Positions 1 to 6,192 of a DNA stretch of 7,187 nt are shown here, piece by piece (position 1 is the first letter of the stretch; every line of letters starts with the position of its first letter). Below the pieces are notes generated by a model, which saw nothing but the letters and a program-made list of their open reading frames with translations, was not told the DNA's origin and did no database searches. The DNA is from Candidatus Didemnitutus sp. Its GTDB lineage: Bacteria; Verrucomicrobiota; Verrucomicrobiia; Opitutales; Opitutaceae. The stretch spans positions 1 to 7,187 of the forward strand of contig JAUXOH010000027.1 of the NCBI GenBank assembly GCA_030682505.1, written 5' to 3'. The translations under genes were made by a program, and so were the position numbers.

Positions 1-1610
1 TCGTCGAAGACGTTCTGCTTTTGCAGCTTGGTGCCGGCGAGATGCCACTCGCGGCCATATTCCCCGCCGCCCCGCAGGTTCGCCACCGCGTAGACGCCGC
101 CGAGTTCGAGCCACGTGAGGTTGCCGCTCGAGAACGCCGGCTGCAGCGAGACATTGAAGCCACCGTAGGCGTAGAGGAGCGTGGGGTTGGAGCCGTCCAA
201 CTTGATGCCCTTGCGGTGCGTGATGAACATCGGCACGCGCGTCCCGTCTTTCGACGCGTAAAACACCTGGGTCGTTTCGTAGACGCCCGGGTCAAAGTCG
301 ACCTTCGGCGCTTGGAACAGCTCGACCTGGCCCGTGGCGAGATCGACGCGGAAATTCGTGGTCGGATAGGTGAACGACGTGAAGTTGAAGAACATTTCCG
401 TCTCGTCCTCGCGTCCGCTGACGGAAGCCACCGTGCCGATGCCGGGCAACTCGAGGTTCCCCTGCGGCGTGCCCTCATGGCCAAACACGGCGAGCACGCT
501 CTTCGCGTCCTGCATGTAATTCACGACGAACTTGCCGCCGATGTAGCTCGCGGACGAAATCACGTCCTTCGACTGGGGCACGATGGTCTGCCAATTCGCG
601 CGGTCGGGGTTGGCGATGTCGATCGCGATGATCTTGCCGCGCGGCGCCTCGAGATCGGTGCGGATGAAAAGCGTCGAGCCTTCATTCCCAATGACCGAAT
701 AGTCGGCTTCGACCACGTCGATCAGGCGCACGTCCTCGCCCGAAAAGTCCGGCTTTTGCGGATTCTTGAGATCAAGGTAGTGCAGGCGGTTGCGGGGATC
801 GGTGCCCTCCCAAACCGAGATCAAGAGATAGCGTCCGTCCTCGCTCACCCCGCCGCCCAAGCCCCACTTCGGTTGGTCGGGGCGTTCGTAGACCAGGAGA
901 TCATCCGCCTGCGCGGTGCCGAGCCGGTGAAAATAGATCTTTTGATTCGAGAGGTCGCTGAAGACCTGGTTCCCCTCGCGCCGCGGCTCCGGATAACGGG
1001 AATAGAAGAATCCGCTGCTGTCCTTGGTCCAGCTCAGTCCGGAGAATTTCACCCACTCGACCACGTCGGCGGTGTCCTCGCCGGTCGCGAGGCTGCGCAC
1101 GCGGAATTCATTCCAATCCGAGCCGGCCTTCGCGATGCCGTAACCCAGCCATCGGCCGTCATCCGAGGCGACATAGGTCGTCACCGCCACGGTGCCATCC
1201 TTCGACAGGGTATTGGGGTCAAGGATCACGCGGCCTTCGTCGCTGAGGGAATCCTTCACGAAGATCGGCGTCTGATTCTGCAGGCCCGTGTTGAACGTGT
1301 AGAAATAGCGGCCGCCCTGTTTCGTCGGCAGACCGAACCGCGGGTAATTGATCAACTCCTGCAGGCGCTGCTTGATGGCGTCGCGTTGCGGCAACTGGGC
1401 GAGAAAATCGAACGTCACCTTGTTCTGTGCGCCCACCCACTCCTTGGTCTCCTCGGAGTCAACGTCCTCCAACCACCGGAAGGGGTCCTCCACGATCACT
1501 CCGTGAAAATCGTCGGTTTGAACCATGGTTTTGCTGGGCGGAAGTTGAAACGAAGCGGCAATGGCAAGAACCGGTGCCGCGGCGAGGGAAACCAAACACA
1601 GAAGTTTCAT
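1..1610 (-). CDS. Prolyl oligopeptidase (S9A), exported, downstream copy; 3' end outside window
   Basis: Serine peptidase that would cleave short proline-containing peptides after proline, probably in the periplasm. The visible 536 codons start at ATG 1610 and stay open to the left edge. Residues 1 to about 19 look like a Sec signal peptide (MKLLCLVSLAAAPVLAIAAS), without a lipobox. The hydrolase cap includes HGVIVEDPFRWLED near residues 36-49, followed by the beta-propeller (about 90-445). The C-terminal hydrolase domain opens with the YGGFN motif; Tyr482 corresponds to the oxyanion-hole Tyr473 of porcine PREP. NLRGGGEYGR is at 511-520. The nucleophile serine, Asp and His lie beyond the window, so activity cannot be judged. 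It is the paralogue of the gene ending at 1704 and lies 93 bases downstream in the same direction, so co-transcription is likely. No clear Shine-Dalgarno precedes the ATG; the start is supported by the signal peptide and by near-equal length with the upstream copy. Confidence 0.93.
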   Translation of the reverse strand, partial: MKLLCLVSLAAAPVLAIAASFQLPPSKTMVQTDDFHGVIVEDPFRWLEDVDSEETKEWVGAQNKVTFDFLAQLPQRDAIKQRLQELINYPRFGLPTKQGGRYFYTFNTGLQNQTPIFVKDSLSDEGRVILDPNTLSKDGTVAVTTYVASDDGRWLGYGIAKAGSDWNEFRVRSLATGEDTADVVEWVKFSGLSWTKDSSGFFYSRYPEPRREGNQVFSDLSNQKIYFHRLGTAQADDLLVYERPDQPKWGLGGGVSEDGRYLLISVWEGTDPRNRLHYLDLKNPQKPDFSGEDVRLIDVVEADYSVIGNEGSTLFIRTDLEAPRGKIIAIDIANPDRANWQTIVPQSKDVISSASYIGGKFVVNYMQDAKSVLAVFGHEGTPQGNLELPGIGTVASVSGREDETEMFFNFTSFTYPTTNFRVDLATGQVELFQAPKVDFDPGVYETTQVFYASKDGTRVPMFITHRKGIKLDGSNPTLLYAYGGFNVSLQPAFSSGNLTWLELGGVYAVANLRGGGEYGREWHLAGTKLQKQNVFD

Positions 1611-1703
1611 TGCGCCGTCATCGCAGCCGGAAGGGCCCGGCATCGCAAGCCGAAGAATCGCTTTGGTCCCTTCGGGCGAGTCCGCCGTCGGCGTCCGCCG
1701 GGC
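1611..1703 (-). other. Spacer between the tandem prolyl oligopeptidase genes, with interleaved inverted repeats
   Basis: This 93-base spacer separates the stop of the upstream peptidase from the start of the downstream one. Read on the minus strand, GCCCGGC (1703-1697) directly follows the stop codon and can pair with GCCGGGC (1641-1635). GAAGGG (1673-1668) can pair with CCCTTC (1635-1630). The two stems interleave, sharing one base, so they would form a pseudoknot-like fold rather than a simple terminator. There is no T-run after either stem, so I do not call a terminator. In such GC-rich DNA, chance pairing is quite possible. Confidence 0.25.
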
Positions 1704-3842
1704 TCAGCGACCCCACCCGGCGTAATGCGCGCCAAAGCCCATGCGCAGCGCCCAGTCGGCGATGGTCTTCGAGACCGGCGAGGTGCCGCTCGAGCCGCCG
1801 TGTCCGGCATTCGCTTCGATGTGAATGAGGATCGGGCCCGCTCCGGGGGCGACGGCCGCCTGCATCGCCGCCGTGTATTTGTAGGAATGGCCCGGATGCA
1901 CGCGGTCGTCGTGATCACCGGTCGTCACAAGCACGGCCGGATACTTCGCGCCGGCCTGCGTGGTGTGCAGCGGCGAGTAGGCGGTGAGATACTTGAGGCC
2001 TTCCGGTGAATCCGAGTTGCCGTAATCGCGCGACCAGGACGCCCCGGCGGTGAATTTGTGGTAGCGCAACATGTCCATCACGCCCACGGCTGGCACCGCG
2101 GCCGCAAAGAGTTCCGGGCGCTGATTGACCACCGCACCGAGCAGCAGGCCGCCATTGGAGCGCCCGTCGATCACGAGCTTCGCATGCGCCGTGTAGCCTT
2201 CCTGCACGAGGTATTCGGCCGCGGCGATGAAGTCGTCGAAGACATTCTGCTTCTTGGCCTGCGTGCCGGCATCGTGCCACGCCCGGCCATATTCGCCGCC
2301 GCCGCGCAGATTGGCCACGGCGTAAACACCGCCCCCTTCGATCCACACCAGCGGGGGCACGGAGAATTGAGGGCGCATCACCACGTTGAAGCCACCGTAA
2401 CCATAGAGCCAACCCGGCGCGGAGCCGTCGAGCTTCACGCCTTTCTTGTGCGTGATGAACATCGGGATCTTCGTGCCGTCCTTCGAAGGGTAGAAAACCT
2501 GCTTCGTCTCATACTGACTCGCGTCAAAGTCGGTCTTCGCTTCCTGCCAGACCGTCGTGGTGCCGGTGTCGAGATGGTGGCGCAAGATCGTGCCGGGAAA
2601 AAGGAACGAGGAGAAATTCACGAAGACCTCGGGGTCCTTGAACTTGCCCGCCACTCCGGCGACCGCGCCGAGTCCCGGCAGGGGAATCTCACCCTGCGGC
2701 GTGCCCGCGAGGTCGAAGATCGCCACGCGGCTCGCCACATCGTGCATGTAGGTCACCACGAAGCGCCCCGCGGAAATCCGCACCGCGTCAATCGTGTCGG
2801 TTGATTCGGCGATCACGGTGCGGGCGGCGGCGACTCCGGCATCGAGGTCGATCGCGATGATCCGTCCCCGGGGCGCGTCACTCGTGGTCGAGAAATAGAA
2901 CGTGCGCTCCACGTTGCCGATGAAGCTGTAGTTGGATTCAAAATGATCGATCAGCGTGACCACGGCCCCGTCGAAGGACGGATGCTTCGCGTCCTGCAGA
3001 TCGAGGTAGGCGACCTGATTGCCGCGTTGCCCGGGTTGGCTGATTCCGATCACCACATAGCGGCCGTCGGACGACACCTGGCCGCCGAAGGAGCGCTGCG
3101 GGTGGTCGGGGATCTCGTGGATCAACCGGTCTTCCGCCTGCGTGGTGCCGACGCGGTGGTAGTAGAGTTTCCGATGTTCGATCTTGCTGAAGACGTTGTG
3201 GTCGTCCGACGCCGGGGCCGGGTAGCGGCCGTAGAAGAAGCCCTGGCTGTCGTGCGACCAGCTCATCCCGGAAAACTTGATCCAGCGCAGGTGATCCGTC
3301 GCATCCTGGCCGGTGGCGATCTCGCGCAATTTGAACTCGTTCCAATCGGACCCGCCCGTGGCGAGTCCGTAGCCCAACCATTTGCCGTCCGGCGAGGGCG
3401 CCGTGGAGGTCACAGCCACCGTGCCGTCGCTCGAGAGCGTGTTGGCGTCGATCAGGACGCGCGGTTCCCCGTCGAAACCCTGCTGCACATAGAGCGGCGA
3501 TTGATTCTGCAACCCGTCGTTTTTGTTGAAGAAAACCCAGCCGGCCTCGCGCGACGGCAGGCTGTGACGCGGGTAGTTCCACAAGGCCGTCAAGCGCTGG
3601 CGCACGCGCTCCACCTCGGGCATCTGGGCCAGCGCGGCGTCGGTGAAGGCATTCTGCGCGTCCACCCAGGCCTGGGTCTCCGTCGAGTCGAGATCCTCCA
3701 GCCACCGGTAGGGATCGGCCACCGTGACGCCATGATACTCATCGACGTGTTCGATCGTTTTCGAAACCGGGTAGGAAGCAGCGGCCAGCGCGAACGCGGG
3801 CACGAGCGCTGCCATCAGGAAGGGGCGAAAAACAGGACGCAT
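1704..3842 (-). CDS. Prolyl oligopeptidase (S9A), exported, complete upstream copy
   Basis: Post-proline-cleaving serine peptidase of 712 residues, close to the 710 of porcine PREP. Residues 1-22 (MRPVFRPFLMAALVPAFALAAA) look like a Sec signal peptide, so a periplasmic or secreted site is expected, as for the Elizabethkingia enzyme. An N-terminal cap (HGVTVADPYRWLED, 37-50) leads to a propeller (about 95-445) and an alpha/beta hydrolase domain (about 450-712). The catalytic triad is intact: Ser562 in GRSNGG, Asp645 in DHDDRV and His681 in NAGHGG, matching porcine Ser554, Asp641 and His680. Tyr482 (oxyanion), Phe485, Asn563, Trp603 and Arg647 match the known S1-pocket and substrate-binding residues. 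The reading frame stays open upstream to 4175, but ATG 3842 is chosen because it gives the signal peptide and normal length; the upstream extension overlaps the divergent HD gene and resembles nothing. No strong Shine-Dalgarno is seen. It is probably the first gene of a two-gene operon. Confidence 0.97.
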   Translation of the reverse strand: MRPVFRPFLMAALVPAFALAAASYPVSKTIEHVDEYHGVTVADPYRWLEDLDSTETQAWVDAQNAFTDAALAQMPEVERVRQRLTALWNYPRHSLPSREAGWVFFNKNDGLQNQSPLYVQQGFDGEPRVLIDANTLSSDGTVAVTSTAPSPDGKWLGYGLATGGSDWNEFKLREIATGQDATDHLRWIKFSGMSWSHDSQGFFYGRYPAPASDDHNVFSKIEHRKLYYHRVGTTQAEDRLIHEIPDHPQRSFGGQVSSDGRYVVIGISQPGQRGNQVAYLDLQDAKHPSFDGAVVTLIDHFESNYSFIGNVERTFYFSTTSDAPRGRIIAIDLDAGVAAARTVIAESTDTIDAVRISAGRFVVTYMHDVASRVAIFDLAGTPQGEIPLPGLGAVAGVAGKFKDPEVFVNFSSFLFPGTILRHHLDTGTTTVWQEAKTDFDASQYETKQVFYPSKDGTKIPMFITHKKGVKLDGSAPGWLYGYGGFNVVMRPQFSVPPLVWIEGGGVYAVANLRGGGEYGRAWHDAGTQAKKQNVFDDFIAAAEYLVQEGYTAHAKLVIDGRSNGGLLLGAVVNQRPELFAAAVPAVGVMDMLRYHKFTAGASWSRDYGNSDSPEGLKYLTAYSPLHTTQAGAKYPAVLVTTGDHDDRVHPGHSYKYTAAMQAAVAPGAGPILIHIEANAGHGGSSGTSPVSKTIADWALRMGFGAHYAGWGR

Positions 3843-3915
3843 GGGCTGACGAAATCCTAAACCGGCCGACAGGCAAGCCCGCGGGTTGACGGAGGGTGCG
3901 GCGGGTGGCGTCTGC

Positions 3916-4578
3916 ATGATTGCCCTCGCCGGAGTTCGGGCTTTGTGTGGGGCCGTGTCGCCCCCCTCCCCCCTTTCCGCCGCCGAGCGCCTTGAGCGCC
4001 AGATGCGCTTCATCATCGAGACCGACAAGCTGAAGGAGGTCTTCCGCCAATCGCTGGTCATCCAGAGCCGGCGGCGGGAGAACAGCGCCGAGCACTCCTG
4101 GCACTTCGCGCTGATGATCATCACGCTGGCCGAGCACTCCAACCACCAGCCGCTCGACGTCCTGCGTGTGCTCAAGATGGTGCTGATCCACGATCTGGTG
4201 GAGATCGACGCCGGTGATACCTACGCCTACGACACCAAGAACATGGTCGACCAACACGAGCGCGAGGCCAAGGCCGCCACGCGCATCTTCGGTTTGCTCC
4301 CGGAAGACCAGACCGCCGAGTTTCGCGCCTTGTGGGACGAATTCGAAGCGCGCGAAACCGCCGAGGCGAAATTCGCCGCCGCCTGCGATCGCTTTCACCC
4401 CATGCTGCTCAATTGTCTCAGCGGCGGAATCACCTGGGCCAAGCACGGCGTCACCCACGACATGGTCGTCGCCCGCAACCAGCACGCCGCCGAAGGCTCG
4501 AAGGCCATCTGGGCCTACGCCCTGCGCATGATCGACGAGGCCGTGGCCGCCGGCACCCTCACCCGCAAGCCCGACTAG
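3916..4578 (+). CDS. HD-domain phosphohydrolase, HD_3 / YfbR-HDDC2 type (probable 5'-(deoxy)nucleotidase)
   Basis: Probable cytosolic metal-dependent phosphohydrolase; characterised relatives such as YfbR remove phosphate from deoxynucleoside 5'-monophosphates. From ATG 3916 it has 220 residues. The conserved N-terminal helix RLERQMRFIIETDKLK (24-39) is followed by SRRRENSAEHSWH (51-63) with metal ligand His60, then LIHDLVEIDAGD (90-101) with His92-Asp93, and CDRF (157-160) with Asp158. This H...HD...D spacing matches YfbR (33, 68/69, 137). The start is uncertain. ATG 3916 has a modest GGGTGG seven bases upstream. GTG 3955 would give 207 residues, nearer the family length, and third-position GC is low before it. 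ATG 4003 would remove part of the conserved helix and is unlikely; TTG 3886 is the longest option. The gene is divergent from the peptidase pair and converges on the dGTPase-type gene, with overlapping stop codons. Substrate is inferred from family. Confidence 0.9.
   Translation: MIALAGVRALCGAVSPPSPLSAAERLERQMRFIIETDKLKEVFRQSLVIQSRRRENSAEHSWHFALMIITLAEHSNHQPLDVLRVLKMVLIHDLVEIDAGDTYAYDTKNMVDQHEREAKAATRIFGLLPEDQTAEFRALWDEFEARETAEAKFAAACDRFHPMLLNCLSGGITWAKHGVTHDMVVARNQHAAEGSKAIWAYALRMIDEAVAAGTLTRKPD
4575..4578. other. Shared CTAG palindrome supplying both convergent stop codons
   Basis: The palindrome CTAG gives TAG at 4576-4578 for the plus-strand HD phosphohydrolase and TAG at 4577-4575 for the minus-strand dGTPase-type gene. 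The two reading frames therefore overlap tail to tail by four bases. No room remains for a terminator between them, so each transcript must run into the other gene. Confidence 0.95.
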
Positions 4579-5846
4579 CTCAGGTCGCGAAAGCTGCCGA
4601 ATTCCGGATCAAACAACCGGCGGTAGGTGCGGATGATCATGCCATCGGTGAGGCCGGCGAGATAATCGCAGATCCGGCGCGCTTTCCCGTCGAGCTTCGC
4701 CTCCGCCTCGATCAAGCGACTGACGTTCGGCGGCAGGATGTGGATCACGCGTTCGCCGCGCTCGGCGTAGTTGTCCCAGATCGTCGCGAAGAGCGCGTTG
4801 AAGATCGTGCGCGCCTTGTGTTCCAGCTGCTCCAGCTGCGGACTCTCGAAAATGATGTCATTGGCCATCTTCTTGAAAAACGCGGCTTCCGCCAGGGCCT
4901 CCTCCGCCACGATGAGTTCGAAGGCATAGCGATTGGTCTTCTCCGCCATGAAGTTGTCGCGCTCCTTGAGCCGGCAGGCCTGGATGAACTCGCCGATCTT
5001 GCGCGAGAAGACGTTCTCCAACCGGTCCGCGCGAATGGAGTTGAAGAGCGAATCGAGGTGGCGTTGCTGGCTCGCGTCGACGGTCTGCGTGCCCGCCCAG
5101 CGCTCCACGCGCTCGATGGACAGAAACCCCGCGCGGACCCCGTCCACGATGTCGTTGAGGGAATACGCGGCGTCATCCGCCCAATCCATGATCTGGCACT
5201 CGACGCTCTTGAAGTCATTCAATGCTGTGCCGCGCATAAGCGGACCCGGGATGCGTTTGCCGCCAAAGACCCAGTCGCGCACCTTTTCCTGCGAATCGTA
5301 GATGAAGTGGTTGATCGGGGGCGTGGCGAACTCGGTGTAGATCTTTTTGTATTTCAGGATGCCATCGAGCAGCGCGCGGGTCGGTTTCATGCCCCGCACG
5401 CCGGTCTCGTTCTGGTAAATCGTCTCGCACAGGAGGTGCAGCGTCTGCGCGTTGCCCTCAAAGCCACCCCGCCGTTTCATCAATTCCTGCAGGGTGCGCT
5501 CACCGCTGTGGCCAAAGGGCGGATGCCCCATGTCGTGCGCGAGACAGCTCGCCTCCACCAGGTCGGCGTCGATGAAAAAGTCATCCTTCAGCAGTCCGCC
5601 CCGGCTGAGCAGGTAATTGCAGATGGAGCGTCCGATTTGCGCGACTTCCATCGAGTGCGTCAGGCGCGTGCGGTAGAAATCGTATTCCCCGCTCAGGAAG
5701 ACCTGTGTCTTCGACTGCAGTTTGCGGAAGGCGTGGGCGTGGATGATCCGATCGCGATCAATCTGGAACGGGGTGCGGTAATCGGGCTTCCGGCCCGCGC
5801 CCCACTCCTGCACGTCAAAGGCATTGTAGAATCGATTCTGCGGCAT
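4575..5846 (-). CDS. dgt: dGTP triphosphohydrolase-type HD enzyme
   Basis: HD-domain enzyme that would hydrolyse dGTP or other dNTPs to the deoxynucleoside and triphosphate, in the cytosol. From ATG 5846 it has 423 residues, usual for the dGTPase-like group and shorter than E. coli Dgt (505). Near the N-terminus is YRTPFQIDRDRIIHAHAFRK followed by LQSKTQVF, the family signature. The metal site is built from His64 in RLTHSMEVAQ, His104-Asp105 in CLAHDMGHPPFGHSGE, and the aspartates of WADDAAYS (224/225), which take the place of the last HD ligand. The C-terminal half is helical, with DGMIIRTYRRLFDPEF close to the end. An upstream in-frame ATG at 5909 would add 21 residues (MTSFGVLALPLAADCGTKDP...) that do not resemble the family; 5846 is preferred although no Shine-Dalgarno is visible before either. 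Substrate specificity (dGTP or general dNTP) cannot be read from sequence alone. Confidence 0.95.
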   Translation of the reverse strand: MPQNRFYNAFDVQEWGAGRKPDYRTPFQIDRDRIIHAHAFRKLQSKTQVFLSGEYDFYRTRLTHSMEVAQIGRSICNYLLSRGGLLKDDFFIDADLVEASCLAHDMGHPPFGHSGERTLQELMKRRGGFEGNAQTLHLLCETIYQNETGVRGMKPTRALLDGILKYKKIYTEFATPPINHFIYDSQEKVRDWVFGGKRIPGPLMRGTALNDFKSVECQIMDWADDAAYSLNDIVDGVRAGFLSIERVERWAGTQTVDASQQRHLDSLFNSIRADRLENVFSRKIGEFIQACRLKERDNFMAEKTNRYAFELIVAEEALAEAAFFKKMANDIIFESPQLEQLEHKARTIFNALFATIWDNYAERGERVIHILPPNVSRLIEAEAKLDGKARRICDYLAGLTDGMIIRTYRRLFDPEFGSFRDLS

Positions 5847-5899
5847 CGGCGGGTCTTTCGTCCCGCAATCCGCCGCCAGCGGCAATGCCAAAACACCAA

Positions 5900-5941
5900 A
5901 TGACGTCATCCCGGGGGTGATTAAATCCGTGCCTGATCAGG
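5900..5941. promoter_or_regulatory. Pair of 10-base palindromes, possible operator sites
   Basis: ATGACGTCAT (5900-5909) and CCTGATCAGG (5932-5941) are both perfect 10-base palindromes. Their centres are 32 bases apart, about three helical turns, and they lie roughly 54-95 bases upstream of the preferred dGTPase-type start. The spacing would let dimeric repressors sit on one face of the DNA. The two differ in sequence, so a single protein binding both is doubtful, and no promoter elements confirm a regulatory role. Confidence 0.2.
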
Positions 5942-5963
5942 GCGGCGAACTGGCCTCTGCACG

Positions 5964-6013
5964 GTAGGTTGCGCGCTCGCCGCGCAACGTGGCGCGGCAA
6001 GCGCGCCACCTAC
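5964..6013. repeat. 50-base two-hairpin palindromic element (REP-like)
   Basis: The element reads GTAG, first hairpin, second hairpin, CTAC. The first hairpin is GTTGCGCG (5968-5975), loop CTCGC, CGCGCAAC (5981-5988). The second is GTGGCGCG (5989-5996), loop GCAAG, CGCGCCAC (6002-6009). Both stems are perfect 8-bp stems with 5-base loops, abutting with no gap, and GTAG (5964-5967) pairs with CTAC (6010-6013). The second arm is the inverted complement of the first except for three positions; two of these form a compensatory T-A to G-C change and one lies in the loop. The 50-mer is therefore also a near-perfect long palindrome. This resembles REP/BIME-type dispersed repeats; copy number elsewhere cannot be seen here, and no RAYT transposase gene is in the window. 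Confidence 0.75.
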
Positions 6014-6036
6014 GGGAGGAGAACGGACCACGCGGT

Positions 6037-6052
6037 GCGTTAAGGATAACGC
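6037..6052. other. Small perfect hairpin GCGTTA-AGGA-TAACGC
   Basis: A 6-bp perfect stem (6037-6042 with 6047-6052) and a 4-base loop. GGAC (6025-6028) can also pair with GTCC (6053-6056) across a left-hand bulge. It lies 23 bases after the two-hairpin element and may belong to the same repeat unit. There is no T-run, so it is not a terminator. Confidence 0.4.
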
Positions 6053-6100
6053 GTCCTGCCTCTTCCACGGCACGGATTCAATCATACCCCCTCATCCCGC

Positions 6101-6139
6101 GGCGCCCCGGCCTTCGGCCGTCCCCTGTGGGGGACCGCC
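6101..6139. repeat. Second two-hairpin cluster in the leader of the S9 peptidase gene
   Basis: CGGCC-TTC-GGCCG (6108-6120) is followed directly by GTCCCC-TGTG-GGGGAC (6120-6135), sharing base 6120. GGCG (6101-6104) pairs with CGCC (6136-6139) and would close a three-way junction. The plan of two adjacent hairpins within a short closing stem echoes the element at 5964-6013, though the sequences differ. It ends 53 bases before the peptidase start. It could be a dispersed intergenic repeat or a structured 5' leader; the sequence does not decide. Confidence 0.5.
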
Positions 6140-6192
6140 ACCGGGCAAGAATCACTTGGACAGGCTCCCATCCGTCTCCAATCTCGCCCCTC

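Larger units (their letters stand above)
5847..6192. other. Divergent intergenic region rich in inverted repeats
   Basis: These 346 bases separate the divergent dGTPase-type and S9 peptidase genes and must hold both promoters. No open frame here has convincing coding character. I see no good -35/-10 pair. The region holds two 10-base palindromes (5900-5909, 5932-5941), a 50-base two-hairpin element (5964-6013), a small hairpin (6037-6052), a second two-hairpin cluster (6101-6139) and a weak 4-bp hairpin, CAAG/CTTG (6146-6158). No tRNA or recognised riboswitch was found. Confidence 0.8.

Noticed and set aside
21..2009. 662-codon open frame on the plus strand, antisense to both prolyl oligopeptidase genes
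   Set aside because: Arg/Val/Ala/His-rich translation with no recognisable domain, crossing two genes and their spacer; it is a shadow frame caused by high third-position GC on the other strand.
2943..3860. 305-codon plus-strand frame antisense to the upstream prolyl oligopeptidase gene
   Set aside because: No domain or start signal; the opposite strand encodes a full-length enzyme with an intact catalytic triad.
3886..3891. TTGACG resembling a sigma-70 -35 box before the HD gene
   Set aside because: No plausible -10 box at 16-18 bases downstream, so no promoter is called.
3961..3972. C6-T-C6 tract as a possible phase-variable repeat
   Set aside because: The runs are short and interrupted, and probably lie near or before the true start; no other sign of slippage control.
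3843..4175. In-frame upstream extension of the prolyl oligopeptidase gene (to an ATG at 4175)
   Set aside because: It would put 111 unrelated residues before a good signal peptide and overlap the divergent HD gene; ATG 3842 fits family length.
3739..4485. 248-codon minus-strand frame opposite the HD phosphohydrolase
   Set aside because: Antisense to conserved HD motifs, no recognisable domain.
4575..5846. dGTPase-type gene as part of an anti-phage defence island
   Set aside because: No nuclease, toxin, mobile-element or other defence gene is nearby; a housekeeping nucleotide-pool role is simpler.
4332..5903. 523-codon plus-strand frame spanning the end of the HD gene and antisense to the dGTPase-type gene
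   Set aside because: Compositionally biased shadow; it overlaps two well-supported genes in the wrong frame or strand.
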